From contig NZ_JACHGQ010000004.1 of the NCBI RefSeq assembly GCF_014202395.1, positions 123,111 to 187,110 on the forward strand: a stretch of 64,000 nucleotides of DNA, in the 5' to 3' direction. The translations under genes and the position numbers were made by a program. How positions within the stretch are numbered: the stretch's first letter is position 1; each line of letters begins with the position of its first letter. The notes beneath the pieces were generated by a model, which had not been told where the DNA came from, did not search any database, and was given only the letters and a program-made list of their open reading frames with translations. Origin of the DNA: Histophilus somni (GTDB lineage: Bacteria > Pseudomonadota > Gammaproteobacteria > Enterobacterales > Pasteurellaceae). Shown one piece after another: positions 58,009-64,000 of this stretch.

Positions 58009-58314
58009 CCACAGTATTTACTTGATATTCAGGCTACCTAAATCATTCCGGTAGTCTGAAACCCTAAAAAACCGGGTTCAGTAAAGAAAAAATCATGACT
58101 ATATTATTTACAATCTATCACCCCAAGCAAATCGGAAAAAGCAACGTATATTTTCGTTATATCTACCAGCCACTATATTTAGTCAAAAAAATCTACGTCT
58201 AAATTTATTGGCGGTTTCGTCCAATTTTGGGGTATAGATCATTTTGACCGTTCTTTTTATTTTTTGCATAATAGCCACTTTATTTTTATCCGTCTCTTAC
58301 GTATGGAGCATTCT
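58009..58314. other. Region after the MFS gene
   Basis: Contains the inverted repeat TTCAGGCTACC (58028-58038) / GGTAGTCTGAA (58050-58060), likely the terminator, resembling the repeat between tbpB and tbpA. AACCC/GGGTT pairs right after it (58060-58079). The remainder is AT-rich with no gene that I can see. Confidence 0.5.
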
Positions 58315-59124
58315 ATGCTGACAGAACAATCTAAAAAACATACCGCACTTTTGTCTTTTTTACCTGTATTACTCCTAATTGCTATTGATTTCTTTACCAT
58401 GAGTTTACAAGCTCAAGCAAAAGCAATTTCCCATTTGAGTTTAGCTGTATTAGTTACACAATTATTATGTATTTTAGTGTTTGCCAAAGGTGAAATTTGC
58501 AATGGTCAGCGTTTCAGATTAGTAAAGGTAAACTTATATTTTTTGATTTATTGGGGGTTATGGCTGTTTATCAGTTTATTTTCCAATTATCACTATGTAT
58601 TAACTGATATTGTATGTTTGTGTGGCATTGCTTTAACTTTGGCTATTTGGCAACAACCTCAAGATTTGCAAATGCGTAAGTCATTGTTGGTTTTAGGAAC
58701 ACTTGTGGGAGTTTTAGGTATAGTAACTTATTGTTTAATGTTTATTGATTTACCTTTACTTTATTTTTCTCAATATAATCCAGTAGCTCAAGCATTGCTA
58801 GGCATCATATTAGCGAATTTATTGCTAGTCATCGCTAAAAATCGTTTACAAGGCTTTATTATCTTATTGCCTTTTTTGATGCTGATTACTTTATTACTGA
58901 ATGCAATTATTGTGTTAGGTATTTTGTTTTTTGCTATATCACAACAAGTTGTATTTTCTAATGAGTTTTCTTGGGGACTTTATTTTATTTTACATTTACT
59001 TGTTACTGGCATTATTGCTATACATTTATTTTACAAATGGAAATTTGAATATTACACCTTGTTAATAATGAGTTTTATTGTAATGAGTTTTCCTTTATGG
59101 GTAAGTTTTGCCTATGTGTTTTAA
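58315..59124 (+). CDS. Integral membrane protein of unknown function
   Basis: 269 aa with about eight hydrophobic helices (LLSFLPVLLLIAIDFFTMSL, LAVLVTQLLCILVFA and others). No motif that I recognise; no charged catalytic cluster. I chose ATG 58315, with GGAG six bases upstream; an ATG at 58303 is possible. An uptake signal at about 58341 (ACCGCACTT) marks it as long-resident in this family. Convergent with frdD. Confidence 0.75.
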   Translation: MLTEQSKKHTALLSFLPVLLLIAIDFFTMSLQAQAKAISHLSLAVLVTQLLCILVFAKGEICNGQRFRLVKVNLYFLIYWGLWLFISLFSNYHYVLTDIVCLCGIALTLAIWQQPQDLQMRKSLLVLGTLVGVLGIVTYCLMFIDLPLLYFSQYNPVAQALLGIILANLLLVIAKNRLQGFIILLPFLMLITLLLNAIIVLGILFFAISQQVVFSNEFSWGLYFILHLLVTGIIAIHLFYKWKFEYYTLLIMSFIVMSFPLWVSFAYVF

Positions 59125-59191
59125 CTAAAACAACTGCCTACTTTTTGGAAATGATTGATCATTGATGAGTATGTATGTTATCAGATAAGAG

Positions 59192-59226
59192 AAAAGCGGA
59201 CAAAATGCTTTATTTTGTCCGCTTTG
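59192..59226 (-). terminator. Terminator of the frd operon
   Basis: AAAGCGGACAAAA pairs with TTTTGTCCGCTTT; strong stem, symmetrical, so also usable by the converging membrane-protein gene. Confidence 0.9.
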
Positions 59227-59242
59227 TGTAATATTGAGAGGA

Positions 59243-59590
59243 CTAAATGTTAAGTACAGCAATTAAAGCTAAAATAGAGTAAAGTACTGATAATCCGTAG
59301 AAAATAATCCCACCTGCTGGAATATGAAGTTTAAAATCATGTGTGCCATGGTGAATTCGATGCATTGCCCCCCAAGTTGGAAAAACTAATACAACTAATA
59401 GAATCAGTTTACCTAACCAAGAACCGGCAAAAGCAATAATATTGTCTGCACCGTTTTCGATTAATCCAAAAGGTAGTAATAGACCTAGGATAAAAATCAA
59501 TATAGGGAAGACAATTGCACTTACTGTAGTACCTGCACCGAACAATAACCATACAACAGGTTCGTTAGAGCGTTTTGGAGTTTCTTTCAT
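59243..59590 (-). CDS. frdD: Fumarate reductase membrane anchor FrdD
   Basis: 115 aa with three helices; anchors FrdAB and helps bind menaquinol. [20 protein letters not shown], the [10 protein letters not shown] motif and the C-terminal helix match FrdD. 10 bp after frdC. Confidence 0.94.
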   Translation of the reverse strand: MKETPKRSNEPVVWLLFGAGTTVSAIVFPILIFILGLLLPFGLIENGADNIIAFAGSWLGKLILLVVLVFPTWGAMHRIHHGTHDFKLHIPAGGIIFYGLSVLYSILALIAVLNI

Positions 59591-59600
59591 CTTGGTCTCC

Positions 59601-60005
59601 CTATTTCAAGTAAATTAGCACTAAAGCAAGAATACTTACTACGGCTGTAACAGCCCACATACCGATAGTAATAACATTCGGATTTAGTTTTTCATTTTTG
59701 TACACGATATTTAGCACTTTTGGCGTCATGAAGAAATACGTAACTGTATTCAAAATGGCTGCTGCCAAGGCGATAATATTCAGAATAATAACAATTGGAT
59801 TTTGTAAGAAAGGAATAAAATCCGATTGCAATCCATCTTTTTGACCTAGGCAGATCACGCCATAAAGTAATACCAAGCTAAACCATAATGATGGAATTGC
59901 TGTTGCTTCACGCATAATGTAAAGTTTGTAAAAATCTAGCTTTTTCCACCAAGTTGCTTTTACTTCCCGCACATATCTTCTGCGTTTACTTGTTACTGTT
60001 GTCAT
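59601..60005 (-). CDS. frdC: Fumarate reductase membrane anchor FrdC
   Basis: 134 aa, three helices. [20 protein letters not shown] and [18 protein letters not shown] are the conserved N-terminal segments. 10 bp after frdB. Confidence 0.94.
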   Translation of the reverse strand: MTTVTSKRRRYVREVKATWWKKLDFYKLYIMREATAIPSLWFSLVLLYGVICLGQKDGLQSDFIPFLQNPIVIILNIIALAAAILNTVTYFFMTPKVLNIVYKNEKLNPNVITIGMWAVTAVVSILALVLIYLK

Positions 60006-60015
60006 TTTACACTCC

Positions 60016-60786
60016 TTACTTTTGCGGTTTTAACATTGCAATGACGAAATCTTTTGCACTTTCGACTTTACCTTGGTTGACACCAGAAGCAGGATCTACA
60101 TGTTTAGGGCAGACTTCGGAACAATAACCCACAAAAGTACAACTCCATACGCCATTCTTACCGTTAATAATTTTCATCCGTTCTGCTTTTCCGTGATCAC
60201 GATTATCAAGATTATAACGGTGAGCAAGAGTTAAGACTGCCGGACCGACAAATTCGGGATTTAAGCCAAATTGCGGACAAGCGGCGTAACATAATCCACA
60301 GTTAATACACATAGAGAATTGACGATATTTCTCTAATTGAGCCGGCGTTTGTTTAGTACGACTTTCCGCCAATTCCGATGACGTATGTGGTTTACCATCT
60401 AATTCAGGTGCTTTATTGCCTATAATATATGGTTTGATACTCTCCAAACTTTCAATGAAGTGACTAAGGTCGACCACTAAATCCCGTTCAATCGGGAAGT
60501 TTGCTAATGGTTCAATACGCATATGACCACTATAATCACGTAAAAAAGTTTTGCAGGCAAGTTTAGGTTTACCGTTCACCATCATTCCGCAAGAACCGCA
60601 GATTGCCATACGGCAAGACCATCGATAAGAAAGTTCCGGTTCTAATTTATCCTTAATATAACCTAAAGCATCTAGTAAAGATGTTTGACTGTCATAAGGA
60701 ACTTGGTAAGTACGTAAGTATGGCTCTTTATCCGCCTCAGGATTATAACGCAATACTTCAATATTCATTATTGCTTGATTAGCCAT
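60016..60786 (-). CDS. frdB: Fumarate reductase iron-sulfur subunit FrdB
   Basis: 256 aa electron wire between quinol and FrdA. Three clusters: the [2Fe-2S] motif [12 protein letters not shown] with a distal Cys (LAC), [12 protein letters not shown] for [4Fe-4S], and [17 protein letters not shown], whose cysteines complete the [3Fe-4S] and [4Fe-4S] clusters. ATG 60786 ([14 protein letters not shown]) with AAGGAG upstream; it overlaps frdA by 8 bp. The frame is open another 20 codons upstream but inside frdA. Confidence 0.95.
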   Translation of the reverse strand: MANQAIMNIEVLRYNPEADKEPYLRTYQVPYDSQTSLLDALGYIKDKLEPELSYRWSCRMAICGSCGMMVNGKPKLACKTFLRDYSGHMRIEPLANFPIERDLVVDLSHFIESLESIKPYIIGNKAPELDGKPHTSSELAESRTKQTPAQLEKYRQFSMCINCGLCYAACPQFGLNPEFVGPAVLTLAHRYNLDNRDHGKAERMKIINGKNGVWSCTFVGYCSEVCPKHVDPASGVNQGKVESAKDFVIAMLKPQK

Positions 60787-62578
60787 TTGCTTGCTCCTTA
60801 GCTTTTGCAGCCGCTTCTTGTGCTTCAGCTTCCGCACCGTAAACACGTTTTGCTGGTTGAGATTTGGTGATTTTCACATCGCTGTATTCAATCCGTGGGG
60901 CACCATCAGCATTATAATATGCTAAAGTGTGTTTTAGATAATTCACATCATCACGCTCAGTATAGTCTAAACGTTGGTGAGCTCCACGAGATTCTTTACG
61001 TTCAATCGCAGAATTAGCAATAGATTGAGCAACATCGAGAATATAACCTAATTCAACGGTATAGAGAACGTTGGTGTTAAATACGCTTGAACGGTCTGCA
61101 ATACGGATATGTTTATAACGCTCTTTTAATTCTGCGATTTTATCCACGGTTTGTTGCATGCTTTCTTGTGTACGATAAATGCCGCAACCTTCTTCCATTG
61201 AATCGCCCATTTCATCACGAATTTGCGACCAAGATTCTGTTCCTTCTTGATTGTATAACTCTTCTAAACGATGGATAACATCTTGAGCTTGAGCATCGAC
61301 CGCACTTCGGTTAGCAGGTTGTGCTTCAATTGCACGCTGTGCTGCATATTCACCTGCAACACGTCCTAGCACCACTAATTCTGCTAATGAATTTGAACCT
61401 AAACGGTTTGCACCATGTAAACCAGAAGACGCACATTCCCCAACGGCAAATAAACCTTTAATACGGGTTTCGCTATTGAAGTCCACTTCAATACCACCCA
61501 TGGTGTAGTGTACGACAGGACGAACGGGAATTGGTGCTTTGGCAGGATCAACACCTTCGTAAGCATTGGCTAATTCACAGATAAACGGTAGTCGTTCATG
61601 TAAATATTTTTCCCCTAAATGGCGAAGATCAAGGTGAACAACATCAACACCTTTTGCTGTTTTTAACGTATTGCCTTTACGCCATTCTTGCCAGAAGGCT
61701 TGGGAAACTTTATCACGAGGACCCAATTCCATGTATTTATTTTCCGGTTTTCCGATAGGTGTTTCCGGTCCGAGACCATAATCTTGTAAATAGCGATAGC
61801 CATCTTTATTCACCAAAATACCGCCTTCCCCACGGCAACCTTCAGTCATTAAGATACCTGTATTCGGTAAGCCTGTCGGATGATATTGAACAAATTCCAT
61901 ATCACGTAACGGCACACCATGACGATATGCCATCGACAAGCCATCTCCCGTAACAATACCCCCGTTTGTGTTGAAACGGAATGCACGACAACCGCCTCCC
62001 GTTGCAATAATGACCGCATTAGCATTGATTTGTACTAGAGTACCTTCCATCATATTCATCGCAACCATACCACGAGCATGACCGTCATCAACTAAAATAT
62101 CTAATACGAAATGTTCATCAAAACGCTGAATTTGTGGGTACTGAATGGAAGTTTGGAAGAGAGTGTGTAACAAATGGAAACCGGTTTTATCAGCAGCAAA
62201 CCAAGTACGTTCAATTTTCATACCGCCGAAACGACGAACGTTTACATCACCATCAACTTTTCTGCTCCAAGGACAGCCCCAACGTTCTAATTGAGTCATT
62301 TCTACCGGAGAGTGTTGAACAAAATATTCCACCACATCCTGTTCACACAACCAGTCTCCACCGGCAACAGTGTCATGGAAGTGTTTATCGTAAGAGTCCT
62401 CATCCTTAATTACTGCAGCTGCCCCACCTTCTGCTGCAACAGTATGGCTACGCATCGGATATACTTTTGAAACTAAAGCGATCTTTAAATTAGGATTTGC
62501 TTCCGCTGCTGCAATTGCCGAACGTAAACCACCACCACCGGCACCAACAATTGCGATATCGACATTAACTGTTTGCAC
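60779..62578 (-). CDS. frdA: Fumarate reductase flavoprotein subunit FrdA
   Basis: 599 aa. Reduces fumarate to succinate as the last step of anaerobic respiration. FAD-binding [20 protein letters not shown] at the start; the covalent-FAD His is in [34 protein letters not shown] and the catalytic Arg region [18 protein letters not shown] are intact. First gene of frdABCD. Works with aspA upstream in the map, which makes fumarate. Confidence 0.97.
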   Translation of the reverse strand: MQTVNVDIAIVGAGGGGLRSAIAAAEANPNLKIALVSKVYPMRSHTVAAEGGAAAVIKDEDSYDKHFHDTVAGGDWLCEQDVVEYFVQHSPVEMTQLERWGCPWSRKVDGDVNVRRFGGMKIERTWFAADKTGFHLLHTLFQTSIQYPQIQRFDEHFVLDILVDDGHARGMVAMNMMEGTLVQINANAVIIATGGGCRAFRFNTNGGIVTGDGLSMAYRHGVPLRDMEFVQYHPTGLPNTGILMTEGCRGEGGILVNKDGYRYLQDYGLGPETPIGKPENKYMELGPRDKVSQAFWQEWRKGNTLKTAKGVDVVHLDLRHLGEKYLHERLPFICELANAYEGVDPAKAPIPVRPVVHYTMGGIEVDFNSETRIKGLFAVGECASSGLHGANRLGSNSLAELVVLGRVAGEYAAQRAIEAQPANRSAVDAQAQDVIHRLEELYNQEGTESWSQIRDEMGDSMEEGCGIYRTQESMQQTVDKIAELKERYKHIRIADRSSVFNTNVLYTVELGYILDVAQSIANSAIERKESRGAHQRLDYTERDDVNYLKHTLAYYNADGAPRIEYSDVKITKSQPAKRVYGAEAEAQEAAAKAKEQANG

Positions 62579-62890
62579 GATATTCCTCCAATAATAGATA
62601 AGAGTAAAAATTAATCCCTAACGGGAAATCACAAAAGCAATACTATTCTGCCACTATTTTAAAAGAGATATAACTCTTTTTTGTTAATTTAAGCTAGAAA
62701 ATTTTAATTTCGTGATCTAACTCAAAACTATATTTGAAATAGATAAGAAATATTCTCATTAATTTAAAATTAGATGATAAGCAATATCATTTATTAACAA
62801 AAACATAGCGTTACTATTAGAAAAATTGATTTGTCGCATTATTATTTTTTTCAGGTAGAATATTTCAAAAAATTTATAAAGGATTTTATT
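62579..62890. promoter_or_regulatory. frdA/epmA divergent control region
   Basis: 312 bases without a gene. On the frdA strand TTGAG-TTAG-ATCAC (62712-62725) is an FNR-like site with two mismatches, about 135-150 bp upstream of frdA. On the epmA strand TAGAAT (62856-62861) is a possible -10 box with TTGTCG at 62831. Confidence 0.45.
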
Positions 62891-63862
62891 ATGTCTTTGA
62901 ATGAACAATGGCAACCTAGTGCCTCGATCCAAAATTTATTGGCAAGAGCAAAAATTATTGCGGATATTCGTCGTTTTTTTACAGAGCGGGGATTGTTGGA
63001 AGTGGAAACTCCCGTATTGAGTGAATTTGGCGTAACAGATGTTCATCTTTCGACTTTCAGCACAGCCTTTACATCTCCGTTTATGGAAAAGTCAAAAACT
63101 TTGTGGCTAACGACAAGCCCTGAATATCATATGAAACGTTTATTGGCAGCTGGAAGCGGTGCAATTTTCCAATTGTGTAAAGTATTTCGCAATGAAGAAA
63201 GCGGCAAAAAGCATAATCCAGAATTTACAATGCTTGAGTGGTATCGACCGCACTTTGATATGCATCGTTTAATTAATGAGGTTGATGATTTGTTACAACA
63301 AACTCTTGATTGTGAACCGGCTGAGATGGCGAGTTATCAATTTGTATTTCAGGAACATGTAGGTATAGATCCATTGTCTGCACCGATTAATGAATTGATT
63401 GAAAAAGCAAGAGAATGCCATTTGGACGGTGCTGAAAATGAGGATCGCGATACGTTGTTACAATTTTTATTTAGCACGCTTGTCGAACCTAATATTGGTC
63501 AAAACAAACCCATTGTAGTTTATCATTTTCCGGCAACTCAGGCGGCCCTTGCACAAATTAGTTCAGAAGACCATCGTGTTGCGGAACGGTTTGAGTTTTA
63601 TTATAAGGGAATTGAATTGGCTAACGGTTTTAATGAATTGACTGATGCACAAGAGCAAGAACATCGCTTTAATCAAGATAATCGCTTAAGAGAACAATTG
63701 GGGTTACCACAACATGAGATTGATCATCGTTTTTTAGGTGCATTACAAGCGGGGTTGCCAAATACAGCAGGGGTGGCATTGGGAGTTGACAGACTCATTA
63801 TGCTTGCTTTAGGTGCTGAAAATATCAGCGAGGTGATTTCGTTTAATATAGATTGTGCTTAG
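62891..63862 (+). CDS. epmA: Elongation factor P beta-lysine ligase EpmA
   Basis: 323 aa, a class II lysyl-tRNA synthetase-like enzyme without anticodon domain that attaches beta-lysine to EF-P. Motif 2 region [27 protein letters not shown], and motif 3 [18 protein letters not shown] 62891 ([10 protein letters not shown]) after AAAGGA. Next to frdA, the conserved position in gamma-proteobacteria. Confidence 0.95.
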   Translation: MSLNEQWQPSASIQNLLARAKIIADIRRFFTERGLLEVETPVLSEFGVTDVHLSTFSTAFTSPFMEKSKTLWLTTSPEYHMKRLLAAGSGAIFQLCKVFRNEESGKKHNPEFTMLEWYRPHFDMHRLINEVDDLLQQTLDCEPAEMASYQFVFQEHVGIDPLSAPINELIEKARECHLDGAENEDRDTLLQFLFSTLVEPNIGQNKPIVVYHFPATQAALAQISSEDHRVAERFEFYYKGIELANGFNELTDAQEQEHRFNQDNRLREQLGLPQHEIDHRFLGALQAGLPNTAGVALGVDRLIMLALGAENISEVISFNIDCA

Positions 63863-63905
63863 AATAAAGTTTTTGTATCACATTGCGAAAAAGAATTTTT
63901 ACCAT

Positions 63906-64000
63906 ACAGTGCCGTAAAACCACGTCCTTGAGGGCGTGGATATAAGGCACAAGCGGCATAGCCGTTTCAAACCTAACTACTCAGGTGTTTGTTGTTGCTC
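63906..64000. mobile_element. Left end of a second IS605-family element (cut by the window edge)
   Basis: From 63906 the sequence matches 30557 onward with one difference in 95 bases, including the left-end hairpin. It follows epmA by 43 bp. Confidence 0.9.
63977..64000 (-). CDS. tnpA: 3' end of tnpA of the second IS605-family copy
   Basis: Reads ...EQQQTPE and a TAG stop on the minus strand; the first copy ends EQQQTPD. Whether this copy has the deletion seen at 30628-30906 cannot be known from the window. Confidence 0.8.
   Translation of the reverse strand, partial: EQQQTPE

Overview
The window is a piece of a Pasteurellaceae chromosome. The family is indicated by many copies of the Haemophilus-type DNA uptake signal (9-mer AAGTGCGGT or its complement), often as inverted pairs acting as terminators. 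It is also indicated by the gene content (frdABCD-epmA, pilCD-coaE-yacG, aspA-groESL, guaB-guaA) and by a competence-type CRP-S site. I cannot name the species. The USS dialect fits the Haemophilus/Pasteurella/Aggregatibacter/Avibacterium side of the family rather than the Actinobacillus pleuropneumoniae side.

Layout. 1-9.07 kb is backbone: murJ (partial), rpsT, typA, glnA, birA, guaB, a small lipoprotein and guaA. 9.06-16.17 kb is a 7.1 kb island in the 3' end of guaA, bounded by a 41-bp perfect direct repeat. It is AT-rich, has Firmicutes-style AGGAGG ribosome sites, and I found no exact uptake signal in it. It carries a repressor/excisionase control region, an integrase that has lost its catalytic domain, an HpaII-like restriction-modification operon with its own regulator and a Vsr repair nuclease, and a two-gene module that I read as a Kiwa anti-phage system (kwaB-like DUF4868 gene followed by a four-helix membrane kwaA-like gene).

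16.2-28.3 kb is a patchwork of accessory DNA. It holds an IS1016-like remnant, a CRP-controlled alpha-L-fucosidase/PTS-IIC operon whose first gene has a C10 tract at its 5' end, a truncated rsuA, and a transferrin-iron locus (slam, tbpB, tbpA). Between slam and tbpB lie an Abi-family fragment, a RelE-type toxin-antitoxin pair, an IS200-like tnpA fragment and a short duplicate of the slam tail. tbpB is out of frame at a C7 tract just after its lipoprotein signal. The tbp genes are followed by inverted repeats resembling Neisseriaceae uptake sequences, which suggests transfer.

28.5-64 kb is mostly backbone again: htpG; an IS605-family element with intact tnpB and a deleted tnpA; a phosphopantetheinyl transferase; tRNA-Ala, gltX and three tRNA-Val; pilC-pilD-coaE-yacG behind a CRP-S site but without pilA/pilB; a tandem glycine riboswitch upstream of an alanine/glycine symporter; raiA, hpt, sodA, maeB, aspA, groESL, metJ, yihI, hemN, smpB, ubiD, metC, a peroxiredoxin, rpsO, an MFS exporter, frdABCD and epmA. 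A second copy of the IS605-family element starts at the right edge.

Together the backbone describes a facultative anaerobe (fumarate reductase, aspartase, oxygen-independent HemN, an FNR-like site at sodA) that is naturally competent and host-associated (transferrin receptor, fucosidase). The accessory segments add phage defence and two candidate phase-variable loci.
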